A stretch of 40,773 bases of DNA from Prevotellaceae bacterium (GCA_031275825.1 JAISOH010000072.1:1-40773), one strand, 5' to 3'; counted from the stretch's first letter, positions 26,228 to 34,913 are shown. Notes: generated by a model from the sequence alone, not told the origin. Program-made: numbers and translations.

Positions 26228-27580
26228 ATGAAATTAATTAAAAATGCAGTTTATTTATTTGTCGCTTCGTTATTTCTGACGCAGTCGTGCGTAAAAGACG
26301 AAGAAAACATATTTGATGATACCGCGTCGGCGCGGGGTCAAAAGGCTGTTGAAGAATACAGACAATTGCTCGTAAGCGCCGAAAACGGATGGTATGTTGA
26401 TTATTATCCCGAACTTGACCATAAAGTAGGCGGATATGCAATGTATCTGAAATTCTCATCCGATGGCACGGTTGATGTAAGTTGCGAAATTGCAACAAAC
26501 CTGCCTGCGCGCCAAATCGAAACTTCTCAATTTGAAGTATTCATGGAGCAGGGACCAATACTTTCGTTCAGCACTTACAATAAAGTAATGCACTATTTCA
26601 GCGAACCTTATTCTACCGACGTCAACGGACGCGAAGGCGATTATGAATTTATAATCATGAAAACCGAAACCGACGAAATTATTATTAAAGGCAAAAAAGG
26701 CGGAAATAAAATGACCCTTCGCCGCAATACCGGCAATCTTAATCCGGATACTCATCTTGCCGAAATTGCAGACCTTGTATATAAACTGTCAACATACGGA
26801 ATGTTTGAATTTGTTGTTGCCGATAATTCTATAGGAATTGCCACTGTAACAGAAAGAACTTTTGACATGGAATATGCAGACAACACGAATACTGCAAAAA
26901 TAAGTTATGCATTTACTGCTGATGGAATAAAGCTTTACGAACCTTATACCTTAAACGGAGTGAGCATGAGAAATTTCGTGTGGGACGATGCAAACGAAAG
27001 GTACGTTTGTACCGACCAGGGCGCAAATGCTTATCTTAAAGCGTATTTTCCTCCCGATTACCAAATAAAGTATGATGATTTTTTAGGAAAGTGGAAATTG
27101 AATTATCAGCCGAGAAACAGTTCCGGATGGTTAACGGCTGATATGGACACTGTTGAATTTGTAGAACTGAAACGAAATTCCTCATTCATGATGAAGTGCG
27201 ACAAAATGTTTAATTTCGCCGGTATAACTTTAACCTTTGATTCGCGTAAAGGAACGGTATCTATTAACTGTATCAATACGGATGTACATTCAAGCGGAAA
27301 CTTTATACGGCAATGCCCCTACGATACTCAGGCAGGTTATATATACACTTCGGTATATAATCCGCCAGACTATCTTGGAGGACTGATAGGCGTTTGGAAC
27401 AACGACGAAAACGGCGAACGCATAATTACATTTGAAGACAACAAAGTATGGAGCACTTACACGGCAGATGGAATACTTTTAAGATTATACAATGCATCCA
27501 ATACAAGTCAGGGCAATTATAGCGGTAATATTGACGGAAAATATGGTTTTAGAAATTTGGTTTTAACAAAAGTAGATTAA
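26228..27580 (+). CDS. DUF4302-like lipoprotein
   Basis: A 450-residue lipoprotein (lipobox TQSC, Cys21) with the DUF4302-type beginning CVKDEENIFDDTASARGQKAVEEYRQLLVSAENGWYVDYYPE, followed by beta-rich sequence (GGYAMYLKFSSDGTVDVS) and a long C-terminal beta region. No catalytic motif is seen. In Bacteroidota these proteins accompany SusC/SusD and the metallopeptidase family above, and are thought of as surface ligand-binding proteins. Binding function here is inferred from context only. Confidence 0.7.
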   Translation: MKLIKNAVYLFVASLFLTQSCVKDEENIFDDTASARGQKAVEEYRQLLVSAENGWYVDYYPELDHKVGGYAMYLKFSSDGTVDVSCEIATNLPARQIETSQFEVFMEQGPILSFSTYNKVMHYFSEPYSTDVNGREGDYEFIIMKTETDEIIIKGKKGGNKMTLRRNTGNLNPDTHLAEIADLVYKLSTYGMFEFVVADNSIGIATVTERTFDMEYADNTNTAKISYAFTADGIKLYEPYTLNGVSMRNFVWDDANERYVCTDQGANAYLKAYFPPDYQIKYDDFLGKWKLNYQPRNSSGWLTADMDTVEFVELKRNSSFMMKCDKMFNFAGITLTFDSRKGTVSINCINTDVHSSGNFIRQCPYDTQAGYIYTSVYNPPDYLGGLIGVWNNDENGERIITFEDNKVWSTYTADGILLRLYNASNTSQGNYSGNIDGKYGFRNLVLTKVD

Positions 27581-27590
27581 AAATTAATAT

Positions 27591-28688
27591 ATGAAAAAGA
27601 TTTATATAATACAGATATTGCTGCTGTCGATATTTTTGGCAGGATGCAATTCTACGGAATACTATGAGTTTGAAGACACTCAGGTAAAAATAGAAAGCGC
27701 CGGCGTTAATTTCACAGCCACAGGCGGAACAGGCGAAATTGTTGTAGCCGAAGCGGGAAATTTTACGGCTGATGTTGATCAGGACTGGTGCAGTCTTAAT
27801 ATAAACGGCAAGGTAATTTCCTTAACGGTAACTCCCAACATATCTATATCGGGACGCAGCGCACGAATAACAATTAAATCGGGAAACAGAGTGAATTACG
27901 TTCAGGTAACGCAAACTTCAATAACTTTCGCCATAGATGCCGCCGCCGTCAATATTGATGGCAAAGGAGGTGAAGCGCGTATTGCCTGCCATACCGAGGC
28001 ATTGCTGGCGATTGATACAGTTGCCGACTCGTGGCTGGATGCTTCGATAGATGGTAACGAAATAGTGTTGAAAATAACAGCAGGCAATCCGAGCATAACC
28101 GCTGCGCGATCGACTGTTGCTACAATAGCCTTACAGAATGAAGGCGGTACGAACATATTTACGTATGACATTAATGTTACGCAGGAAAAAAATTATCTTC
28201 TTTACGAAGATTTTCTCGGAACATATACAATGTATTACTCAATAACAAATACATCGTCCGTTTCTACGCAGTCGCTTCCTGTAACATTATCGGTAAAATC
28301 GGCAACAGACAAAACATACTATCTTGAAGGTATATTGACTGATGAATTTGCTCAATATGGCAATATAACTGTTAAATACAATTCAGATGGAACTCTTTCT
28401 ATTTTAGGTCAAATAATGTTCAAATATCTCAGCACTACTTGGGATACATGGTGGCTTCCATATTCCGAAGACAGTTATGTTTCAAGGACTACAACATACG
28501 GCATGGTTTCTTCCAATATTGAACTTTCTAATGGAATACTTACATTTAAAATGACAGATAACGGCGTATGGACTCGCAAAACCGCAGGATTTAATATTAG
28601 AGTTTATGATAATTCTACAAATATGGGAGTTATAAACGGAAAAGATGGACAATCATATTATTTTTATCCATCATTTGAAAAGCAGTAA
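27591..28688 (+). CDS. Lipoprotein with two BACON-like Ig domains
   Basis: A 365-residue lipoprotein (lipobox LAGC, Cys19). Two Ig-like beta domains of the BACON type are visible: about 30-110 (ATGGTGEIVVAEAGNFTADVDQDWCSL...SARITIKSGNRVNYVQVTQ) and about 112-195 (GKGGEARIACHTEALLAIDTVADSWLDASIDGNE...VTQE). The last 165 residues (FLGTYTMYYSITNTSS...) form a separate beta-rich part that echoes the DUF4302-protein C-terminus (FLGKWKLNY). BACON domains usually act as spacers or binding modules at the cell surface. It is the fifth gene of the Sus-like operon. Confidence 0.65.
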   Translation: MKKIYIIQILLLSIFLAGCNSTEYYEFEDTQVKIESAGVNFTATGGTGEIVVAEAGNFTADVDQDWCSLNINGKVISLTVTPNISISGRSARITIKSGNRVNYVQVTQTSITFAIDAAAVNIDGKGGEARIACHTEALLAIDTVADSWLDASIDGNEIVLKITAGNPSITAARSTVATIALQNEGGTNIFTYDINVTQEKNYLLYEDFLGTYTMYYSITNTSSVSTQSLPVTLSVKSATDKTYYLEGILTDEFAQYGNITVKYNSDGTLSILGQIMFKYLSTTWDTWWLPYSEDSYVSRTTTYGMVSSNIELSNGILTFKMTDNGVWTRKTAGFNIRVYDNSTNMGVINGKDGQSYYFYPSFEKQ

Positions 28689-28710
28689 ATAAAATTTAAA
28701 TATAAAAGAT

Positions 28711-29076
28711 ATGAAGACAATAAAAAATAAATTAATAATGCTTATAAGTGGATTAATGGTATTATGTATGTCCAATATAGCCAAAGCAGATGGGTATGAA
28801 TATACTGTTTCAGGACATACTTGTGGACAATCTTATAATATTGTAATCCATTCGGTTATTCATTTAACCCAATTTGAAATTCATTATTTGATAGCACAAA
28901 CATTAGGCTGTCCTTTTAATGCTTCAGATTATGATGATTCGGAAGAAATGATGAGTTATGAAATGGCAACTTGTTACTTCTGTTTTTTAAATGGAATTTA
29001 TCATATCTATCTATATTGTGATGGTGAATCCGCAGAGCATCCTTGTCCATGTGAGGAAAAGGCAGATGATATATAA
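28711..29076 (+). CDS. Small secreted Cys-rich protein of unknown function
   Basis: A 121-residue protein with a clear Sec signal ending IAKA (about residue 26) and a mature part of about 95 residues. The mature part has seven cysteines, including CxxC (CYFC) and CxC (CPCEE), plus several histidines and a very acidic end (EEKADDI). I recognise no family. It is the last gene of the Sus-like operon, 22 bases after the BACON-like lipoprotein, and is followed by a strong terminator. It could bind metal or form disulfides as a surface or periplasmic helper of the uptake system. Confidence 0.6.
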   Translation: MKTIKNKLIMLISGLMVLCMSNIAKADGYEYTVSGHTCGQSYNIVIHSVIHLTQFEIHYLIAQTLGCPFNASDYDDSEEMMSYEMATCYFCFLNGIYHIYLYCDGESAEHPCPCEEKADDI

Positions 29077-29166
29077 GACCCAATTTAATGCTAATAAACA
29101 CTAATCAGGCTTGATGTCTGTTATAAAATTTGAAAAGCAATAAATTTTATCGGATGGTTAATTATT

Positions 29167-29206
29167 AAAAAACGAGGGCATCCCAAAAGGATGCCCTCGT
29201 TTTTTC
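29167..29206. terminator. Very strong terminator of the Sus-like operon
   Basis: A perfect 17-bp stem, AAAAAACGAGGGCATCC (29167-29183) and GGATGCCCTCGTTTTTT (29189-29205), with a CAAAA loop. The A and T tails on the two sides make it able to stop transcription from both directions. Confidence 0.88.
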
Positions 29207-29249
29207 AGTCGCTCCTTACAGGGGTAATTGAGAATTATTTGTTTGTCCG
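29206..29249 (+). repeat. Left arm of a long inverted repeat
   Basis: The arm begins CAGTCGCTCCTTACAGG and ends TTTGTTTGTCCG. The right arm at 29707-29768 is its inverted, slightly longer copy: the outer 25 bases match with 3 changes, the inner 12 match exactly. The right arm holds an 18-20 base AT-rich insertion in between. Confidence 0.7.
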
Positions 29250-29593
29250 ACGCAGCCAGCCGCAGTGAAGCAACCCGTTCTCAATTCTAAACTCCAAATT
29301 AAGTGTGCCGTATCTATGCATGTCTTTAATATTTTATTGTTAATATTTTGTTATTTTACTCAATTTAATGCTCAAAACACATGTCCTTTTATGTCAAACG
29401 TAAGTACGTTTATCCCGAACGTACGCATCTTTTTGCCAAATCCGGACGGCGTTGTTGCTGTGTTTTTCATACTGCCTGTGTTTGATGTTGCTGTCAATGA
29501 TAACTGATAATAAAAGAGTGAAGCCTTTAAATCATTAGCGCAGTGCAACACCCTGTGGAATGGATAATTGATAACGAAAATAATAAACGTAAG

Positions 29594-29685
29594 TCTGGAT
29601 TGCTTCGGGCTAAAGTCCTAGCAAAGACGAACAGACAGGATATAGCGCGTCATTTCTAATTGAGAGGGCAGCGAAGCAATCCAGA
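29594..29685. repeat. Nested 14-bp inverted repeat of a dispersed-repeat type
   Basis: TCTGGATTGCTTCG at 29594-29607 is repeated inverted as CGAAGCAATCCAGA at 29672-29685. The sequence around the right copy (GCGCGTCATT...GAGGGCAGCGAAGCAATCCAG) looks like a degenerate form of the GAGCGAAGCAATCC dispersed repeat known in many bacterial genomes. It sits inside the larger inverted repeat. Confidence 0.6.
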
Positions 29686-29706
29686 ATAATTGATAATGGA
29701 TAATAA

Positions 29707-29768
29707 CGGACAAACAAATTATCCATTATCAACTGTCAATTATCAATTATTCCTGTAAAGAGCGACTG
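29707..29768 (-). repeat. Right arm of the long inverted repeat
   Basis: This is the partner of 29206-29249, ending AGCGACTG. The arms enclose about 460 bases. The element may be a MITE or a decayed insertion; no transposase is encoded. AT-rich short repeats (AATTATCAATTAT type) occur inside this arm. Confidence 0.65.
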
Positions 29769-29773
29769 AATAA

Positions 29774-29789
29774 GGGGCTGTCTCAAAAG
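29774..29789 (+). mobile_element. IS-end-like motif (remnant)
   Basis: GGGGCTGTCTCAAAAG is of the same type as terminal inverted repeats of several Bacteroidota insertion sequences. No second copy was found in the window, so it is at most a solitary remnant next to the inverted repeat. Confidence 0.3.
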
Positions 29790-29816
29790 TATTTATTCTT
29801 GTTGAAATTCACAGAA

Positions 29817-31643
29817 TTACAGATTATATGCAGCCAATTTTTCGCCGATAATAACAAATGCCATATTGATATTGGAAACGAGTTCATAAATAATTTTGCG
29901 ATTGTTTCCCATATTGAAAGATTTTATTTCTTCGCCTGTGTTTTTATCAACTTTTACCAGCGAAAGAAAATCCTGTCCATCTTTTCTTTCGCCCGATATA
30001 AAGTATGCAAAATCGTTGGTTGTTTTTGAAGCGTTGCGTAATTTAGCCTGCTGTTTAAGTTTCGCAACTGTACCCGACATGTGTTTCGATGCTTCCGCAT
30101 ATTGTTTTGTGTTGCTTGTAAACGCTCCGAATGTTGTGCTGTTGCCACTTCCGTCCGATACTGTTATTTCCGTTGACATTATTCCTGCGCCTATACTGCC
30201 GACTGTCAGCAATGTTCTTTCCAGACGGTCAGTTGCCAGTTGCTTGAAATATTTATGCGCCAATAGTTCCCCGTTGTTATCTATAAAAAAATATTCGTTT
30301 ATTCCCTGTACAAAATAGCCTTTGTTGCGTGTTTCAAAAAGATATATTTCTTTTGGGTTTTCGATATCTACCTTGATGCTTTCGGGTTTTTTAGTCAATT
30401 CATCCGGATTAAACAAATAAAATCTTTTCCAGTCAAGTATTGCAACTTTTTTGTTTTTATCGTCAAATGCTATTTTTGCATCTTTGCCAAAATTCAATCG
30501 CCATATTGATTTTCCTTTCACCTTATCTACAAATCTTGCAAATTCGGCGCTTAAAATCAAATAACCTTTTTTATATTCTTTTTTCGATACATCATTATCT
30601 TCATCGTCCAAATCCATTTCAAATGGTTTTTTCCAAAGGTTTTTTCCTGTTGCCTTATCAACCAGCATGGTTTTATTTCCGTAAAAAACTTCGTACCCTT
30701 CTTCTTCAACCGTTACATCTTTGAGTTTTTTGGCTTCATAATCTTTTTTCCACAGTTTTTCGCCTGTTGAATATTTATAAATATTAAATCCATCTTTTCC
30801 TGCAATCAATACACTTTCGGCGTCAACCTGAATTTGTTTTATAAAGTTATCGGCAATTTCAACAGGTTTTTTCCATAAATTTTTTCCGGTTTTCAAGTCA
30901 ATAGCCGAAACTTTTTTACCGAATGATGATGTTGACAGCGAAAGCAAGCCTCCGCTTTGGTCAACCGCTATCAAATGTTCTTCTTTGTCGTCCATAAAGA
31001 ATGTTCCCGGATTACATTCGTTTTCCCAAATAATGCTGCCGTTTTTACTGTTTATCAGATACAGTTTTTTGCCGTGTTTGTAAACAATGTCTTTTGTTGA
31101 AGTAATTTTGGGTTCAAACGCATTGTACAGTCCAAAAGAGCTTATGCCCGTGATTTTTCCCAGATTTTTCATTACGCTTTCTTTTTCCAAATCAATACTC
31201 CACATCAATTCGCTTTTTTCCAAATCTATGCAGTGCAGTTTTACAATTCTGTTCGGAGAATTTGCCTTGACCAAAAGCACAAATGTTTCGGGAATGATAT
31301 TTGTTTCTTCAATACTCAAAACTTTTGTTGCAGAATCTGCGCCAAACAGTATTTTTCCTGTTTCTGCATTAACAAACATGTTGTTGACAGTTGCAAAAGG
31401 AGTAAGCGGTATTTCTTCAAATACATCGTTTATTTTTTCAAATTTCCATAATACTTCGCCTGCAATGTAGTTTACTCCGTAATAAAATGCGGATGTTTTT
31501 ACTACCGGAACTCCGGTAAAATTATGTACAAAAATTTTTTCAGGTTTTCCTTCTACAGGAAACGACCAGTCGGGATTTGCCTGTTGCGCTTTAGCATATG
31601 CGAAAATGCAAAAAACGCATAATAATAACAATAATTTTTTCAT
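29817..31643 (-). CDS. Exported PQQ-type beta-propeller protein
   Basis: A 608-residue exported protein (signal LCVFCIFAYAKAQQ) made of beta-propeller blades with the PQQ-like signature: GEVLWKFE, SELMWSIDLEKE, GSIIWENECNPGTF, AIDLKTGKNLWKKPVEI, GEKLWKKDYE, ATGKNLWKKPF and VKGKSIWRLNFG, about one per 40-60 residues. There is no obvious enzyme motif. It has a -7 box at 31673-31680 and stands alone as a transcription unit, converging on the Sus-like operon. Binding or scaffold roles are typical of the fold; function unknown. Confidence 0.8.
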   Translation of the reverse strand: MKKLLLLLCVFCIFAYAKAQQANPDWSFPVEGKPEKIFVHNFTGVPVVKTSAFYYGVNYIAGEVLWKFEKINDVFEEIPLTPFATVNNMFVNAETGKILFGADSATKVLSIEETNIIPETFVLLVKANSPNRIVKLHCIDLEKSELMWSIDLEKESVMKNLGKITGISSFGLYNAFEPKITSTKDIVYKHGKKLYLINSKNGSIIWENECNPGTFFMDDKEEHLIAVDQSGGLLSLSTSSFGKKVSAIDLKTGKNLWKKPVEIADNFIKQIQVDAESVLIAGKDGFNIYKYSTGEKLWKKDYEAKKLKDVTVEEEGYEVFYGNKTMLVDKATGKNLWKKPFEMDLDDEDNDVSKKEYKKGYLILSAEFARFVDKVKGKSIWRLNFGKDAKIAFDDKNKKVAILDWKRFYLFNPDELTKKPESIKVDIENPKEIYLFETRNKGYFVQGINEYFFIDNNGELLAHKYFKQLATDRLERTLLTVGSIGAGIMSTEITVSDGSGNSTTFGAFTSNTKQYAEASKHMSGTVAKLKQQAKLRNASKTTNDFAYFISGERKDGQDFLSLVKVDKNTGEEIKSFNMGNNRKIIYELVSNINMAFVIIGEKLAAYNL

Positions 31644-31672
31644 AATATTTTTTAAAAAAGATTAATTAACAA

Positions 31673-31680
31673 CAAAGATA
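31673..31680 (-). promoter_or_regulatory. -7 box of the PQQ-propeller gene
   Basis: TATCTTTG on the minus strand at 31673-31680 matches TAnnTTTG, with the start about 30 bases later at the ATG (31643). No good -33 box lies at 19 bases. Confidence 0.4.
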
Positions 31681-31720
31681 ATACATTTTCACATATAAAT
31701 GCCTTTATTTTTGCATTAAA

Positions 31721-31747
31721 ATAAAAAAGTTCCCTGTGAGGGAACTT
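31721..31747 (-). terminator. Terminator of the rpmB-rpmG-DUF4295 operon
   Basis: AAGTTCCCT (31727-31735) and AGGGAACTT (31739-31747) form a perfect 9-bp stem with a GTG loop. On the minus strand it is followed by TTTTTT (31726 downward). Confidence 0.82.
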
Positions 31748-31794
31748 CAATTTGATTAAAAATACCAATTTTTATTGGCAACATATAAAAACAA

Positions 31795-31947
31795 TTATTT
31801 TGAAAAAAATGTTTTTACTTCTTCGTTATCTAAAATTTCTTCTTTAAAAGCATAAGCGCCTGTTTTTGGCGATTTCACCATTTTGATGCACTTTACGTTT
31901 TTCTTTGCGCTTTTATCTCTAAGGGTTGCAACTGCTTTTTTTGCCAT
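31795..31947 (-). CDS. DUF4295-family small basic protein
   Basis: A 50-residue protein missing from the ORF track: MAKKAVATLRDKSAKKNVKC, then IKMVKSPKTGAYAFKEEILD and NEEVKTFFSK. It matches the DUF4295 family, a small lysine-rich protein found directly after rpmG in Bacteroidota and possibly ribosome-linked. It begins 11 bases after the rpmG stop. The usual next genes (ftsY, rimO) are absent; a terminator follows instead. Confidence 0.85.
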   Translation of the reverse strand: MAKKAVATLRDKSAKKNVKCIKMVKSPKTGAYAFKEEILDNEEVKTFFSK

Positions 31948-31958
31948 AACTTAAAAAA

Positions 31959-32147
31959 TTATTTGATTTCTCTGTGAATAGTTACTTTTTTCAAATACGG
32001 ATTATATTTTTTACGTTCTAACCGGTCAGGATTGTTTTTTTTGTTTTTTGTGGTAATATATCTTGATATTCCGGGAACTCCCGATTCTTTTTGTTCGGTA
32101 CATTCCAGTATTACCTGAATTCTTACATCTTTACTTTTTTTAGCCAT
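31959..32147 (-). CDS. rpmG: 50S ribosomal protein L33 (bL33)
   Basis: A 62-residue basic protein with the L33 pattern: [45 protein letters not shown]. Only one Cys (in LECTE) is visible, as in the non-zinc-binding type. It lies 17 bases after rpmB. Confidence 0.93.
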   Translation of the reverse strand: MAKKSKDVRIQVILECTEQKESGVPGISRYITTKNKKNNPDRLERKKYNPYLKKVTIHREIK

Positions 32148-32164
32148 TGTTTAATCTCCCGTTT

Positions 32165-32407
32165 TTAATAAATATTAATTAAACCTTTTTCCCTGGCTTC
32201 TTTTAACGCAACTTTCAATCCTTTTTTGTTGATTGTGCGAATACCTGATGCAGATACTTTAAGCGTTACAAAACGCTTTTCATCTTCAAGCCAGAAACGT
32301 TTTGTTTTAAGGTTTGGACAAAACTCTCTTTTGGTTCTGCGTTTCGAGTGCGATACATTGTTACCTATAATAACGCGCTTTCCTGTAATTTGACAAATTC
32401 GTGACAT
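32165..32407 (-). CDS. rpmB: 50S ribosomal protein L28 (bL28)
   Basis: An 80-residue protein with [30 protein letters not shown] and [14 protein letters not shown], which are diagnostic for L28. It is the first gene of the operon and has the promoter at 32484-32514. Confidence 0.95.
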   Translation of the reverse strand: MSRICQITGKRVIIGNNVSHSKRRTKREFCPNLKTKRFWLEDEKRFVTLKVSASGIRTINKKGLKVALKEAREKGLINIY

Positions 32408-32483
32408 CTTTTTTATAGAATTTATTCTGTTTTCAAAATATCTTTATGATTAAAATTAAAATCTGATTTTCAATTTTAGCCTG

Positions 32484-32514
32484 CAAAGGTCGCAATTTTT
32501 TTTGGATATGCAAA
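32484..32514 (-). promoter_or_regulatory. Promoter of rpmB-rpmG-DUF4295
   Basis: On the minus strand TTTG (32511-32514), exactly 19 bases, then GACCTTTG (32484-32491), one base off TAnnTTTG. The start would be near 32477, giving a 70-base leader. The rest of the 32408-32796 intergenic region is AT-rich; a possible second -7 box (TAATTTTG) lies at 32556-32563, and the small plus ORF there is not supported. Confidence 0.6.
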
Positions 32515-32796
32515 TTTTTTTTCGTTTTTTTAGAATTTATTTTTTTGCCGTTGCGCAAAATTATGATATTTCATGCAAAATTTATGAGTTTTAAATCCAA
32601 TACTTCTGTTGCAAAATACCCTTTAACAACAGTAACCTCACAAACTAATCGCTTATTTATCTTTTTGTTGGCATATATCAAATCGGAGAGATTGAAGCTT
32701 GTGCGCAATTTTGCTCTTAATTTTAACGAATAAAAAACGCCTGAAAAAACTTGATACTGTCAGAAATTATGAATCTTATCAACATGAGTTGATATA

Positions 32797-33288
32797 TCAC
32801 AATTTTTTATAAATTATAAACGAATATTCCAATCCGTTTTTTTCGTCAGTAAAAATTTGGCTTTGGCTTTCAACAATAAATTTATTTTTATCAATATTCG
32901 GAAAAAACACATCGGCGTCAAACGATTGATGTATTTTGGTAATATATAATCTGTCGGCAACAGGTAAAAACTGTTTGTAAACGGCAGCTCCGCCTATAAT
33001 AAAATTTTCGGAATTTTCATCGCAAACATCAATGGCAGCCTGTATTGTGCGTACTGCAAAAACATTTTCTCCATGCAGATTCAAAGTTTGCGAAATTATA
33101 ATATTTTTGCGTTCCGGTAAAGGTTTCACAGGCAACGACAGCCATGTGTTTTTTCCCATAATTACCGTATGTCCCGAAGTTATTTTTTTAAAATATTTCA
33201 AATCATCCGAAATATGCCAGAGCAAATCGTTATTTTTGCCTATTGCATTGTTTTCGGCTATTGCTACTATTATCGAAAATGTTTTCAT
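32797..33288 (-). CDS. folA: Dihydrofolate reductase
   Basis: Reduces dihydrofolate to tetrahydrofolate with NADPH, regenerating the cofactor consumed by ThyA. The 163-residue protein shows SIIVAIAENNAIGKNNDLLWHISDDLKYFK (with the Trp-His and the acidic Asp of the substrate site), GHTVIMGKNTWLSLPVKPLPERKNIIIS and FIIGGAAVYKQFLPVADRLYITKI. It starts 11 bases after thyA ends, so the two form a functional pair on one transcript. Confidence 0.94.
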   Translation of the reverse strand: MKTFSIIVAIAENNAIGKNNDLLWHISDDLKYFKKITSGHTVIMGKNTWLSLPVKPLPERKNIIISQTLNLHGENVFAVRTIQAAIDVCDENSENFIIGGAAVYKQFLPVADRLYITKIHQSFDADVFFPNIDKNKFIVESQSQIFTDEKNGLEYSFIIYKKL

Positions 33289-33299
33289 GCTAATTGAAT

Positions 33300-34094
33300 T
33301 TAAACAGCTATGGGAGCTTTTATTGCCGGATGGCAGTTGTAATTTATCAGTTCAAAATCTTCATATTTGAAGTCAAAAACAGATTTTACGTTTTGATTAA
33401 TTTTCATTTGAGGAAGTTCAAACGGTTTGCGTAACAACTGGGTTTTTGCCTGTTCGATATGATTGAGATAAACATGCGTATCGCCGAGAGAATGAATAAA
33501 TTCGCCGGCTTGCAGATTGCAAACCCGAGCCATCATCATTGTCAGCAAAGCGTATGAAGCAATATTAAAAGGCACGCCCAAAAACACATCGGCGCTGCGC
33601 TGGTAAAGCTGGCACGAAAGTTTGCCGTTTGCAACATAAAACTGAAATAACACATGACATGGAGGCAAAGCCATATTATCCAAATCGCCTGCGTTCCACG
33701 CACAAACAATATGCCGCCGCGAGTCGGGATTGTTTTTTATTGAATTTACCGTATTGTTTATCTGGTCAATATGTTTACCATCGGCATTTTGCCACGAACG
33801 CCACTGATAACCGTAAACATGTCCCAAATCGCCGTTTGCGTCAGCCCATTCATCCCAAATTGTAACATTATTGTCGTTCAGAAATTTTATATTGGTATCG
33901 CCTTTCAAAAACCATAGAAGTTCGTAAATGATAGATTTAAGATGAATTTTTTTTGTAGTAACAAGCGGAAAACCATTGTTCAAATCAAACCGCATTTGAT
34001 AACCAAAAATACTCAAAGTGCCGACGCCTGTACGGTCGTGTTTTTCAATGCCTTCGCTTAAAATTTTATTAAGTAAGTCAAGATATGCTTTCAT
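33300..34094 (-). CDS. thyA: Thymidylate synthase
   Basis: Methylates dUMP to dTMP using methylene-tetrahydrofolate. The 264 residues match the E. coli length. The catalytic Cys146 is in [14 protein letters not shown], and other hallmarks are [62 protein letters not shown] and [10 protein letters not shown]. It has its own -7 box at 34137-34144 and is first in the thyA-folA unit. Confidence 0.96.
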   Translation of the reverse strand: MKAYLDLLNKILSEGIEKHDRTGVGTLSIFGYQMRFDLNNGFPLVTTKKIHLKSIIYELLWFLKGDTNIKFLNDNNVTIWDEWADANGDLGHVYGYQWRSWQNADGKHIDQINNTVNSIKNNPDSRRHIVCAWNAGDLDNMALPPCHVLFQFYVANGKLSCQLYQRSADVFLGVPFNIASYALLTMMMARVCNLQAGEFIHSLGDTHVYLNHIEQAKTQLLRKPFELPQMKINQNVKSVFDFKYEDFELINYNCHPAIKAPIAV

Positions 34095-34136
34095 CGTTTA
34101 TTTTGAAAATAAAAACCTAAATTCATAATTGTTTTA

Positions 34137-34144
34137 CAAAGATA
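34137..34144 (-). promoter_or_regulatory. -7 box of thyA-folA
   Basis: TATCTTTG on the minus strand at 34137-34144 fits TAnnTTTG; the -33 region is weak. Transcription would start about 35 bases before the thyA ATG. Confidence 0.45.
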
Positions 34145-34317
34145 GCATTAAATTTTCAAATCACACACCGACAAATAAATTTGAAAATACAGGTAAGATA
34201 TGATTTTTAATGTTTTGTGTTAAAATTTTTTGAGAATTAATTATTTTGGAATAACGTAAATTACATTAATTATAGTTAATCAGCACAAAACGACTGTTAG
34301 GAAAAAACATCAAAAAT

Positions 34318-34325
34318 TACCTTTG
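34318..34325 (+). promoter_or_regulatory. -7 box of the 171-residue secreted protein gene
   Basis: TACCTTTG at 34318-34325 matches the consensus. The nearest -33 candidate is TTAG at 34297-34300, 17 bases upstream. The start would be within 10 bases of the ATG at 34342. Confidence 0.45.
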
Positions 34326-34341
34326 CGGTATATATAAAATA

Positions 34342-34857
34342 ATGATAAAAAATGTTGTAATATTTATTTTAATCGTCAATTCGATTAAAATATCGGCTCA
34401 AACGGAAATACAAAAATTGTCCGACACAAGTAAATTTTTGTTTGACTTGAAACCTGCAACTCCGATTAACAATAATTTTAATCTACTGATAAATCCTTTT
34501 CCTGCAAAACTTACGGCAAATCATACCAACATTTATCATTCAATAAAGGATACATTACAGCGAGATTCGTTGAACATGCCGCATGAGCAAAAAATCAATC
34601 CCGAACTGTTGTTTGTTCGCAGCGCTTATTTTTCTCCCGATTCAAAATTATTCAAATTCAAAAAACAAAGTTTCGGTTTGTTATCAGATGAAGAATTAGG
34701 AAAAAAACTTTCGTTGGAAATAGTAAAAACATATAAAGAAAAATATGGAAACGTTTCCTCTGGAAGACGTTCCGGCGGCATCAGCATTGGCATACCAACC
34801 AAAGAAGAGCGAATGAAAGAAAGAGCCGAAAAACGGAAAAAGGCTTATGTATATTGA
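34342..34857 (+). CDS. Hypothetical exported protein
   Basis: A 171-residue protein with a Sec signal (MIKNVVIFILIVNSIKISAQ). The mature part has low complexity near the end, with a basic SSGRRSGGISIG and KEERMKERAEKRKKAYVY. No family is recognised. It is the last chromosomal gene before the tRNA-Met boundary and is followed by a hairpin at 34914-34948 that may terminate it. Confidence 0.55.
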   Translation: MIKNVVIFILIVNSIKISAQTEIQKLSDTSKFLFDLKPATPINNNFNLLINPFPAKLTANHTNIYHSIKDTLQRDSLNMPHEQKINPELLFVRSAYFSPDSKLFKFKKQSFGLLSDEELGKKLSLEIVKTYKEKYGNVSSGRRSGGISIGIPTKEERMKERAEKRKKAYVY

Positions 34858-34913
34858 CAGTAAACGCCGAAATATCTTTTGCACATCATTATTTTTTGAC
34901 TTTATCTTAATAG

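Noticed and set aside
29265-29507. 80-residue plus-strand ORF
   Set aside because: It lies in the nested-repeat region, has no recognised family and lacks a consistent signal or operon. It could be a hydrophobic chance ORF.
29680-29760. CRISPR-like AT-rich repeats (AATTATCAATTAT type)
   Set aside because: Units are irregular, overlapping and not separated by spacers; no cas genes in the window.
32545-32733. 62-residue plus-strand ORF in the rpmB-folA gap
   Set aside because: AT-rich with no promoter or family resemblance; looks like chance.
32777-32794. Terminator for folA (TATCAAC/GTTGATA hairpin)
   Set aside because: A 7-bp stem is present but no T run follows on the minus strand.
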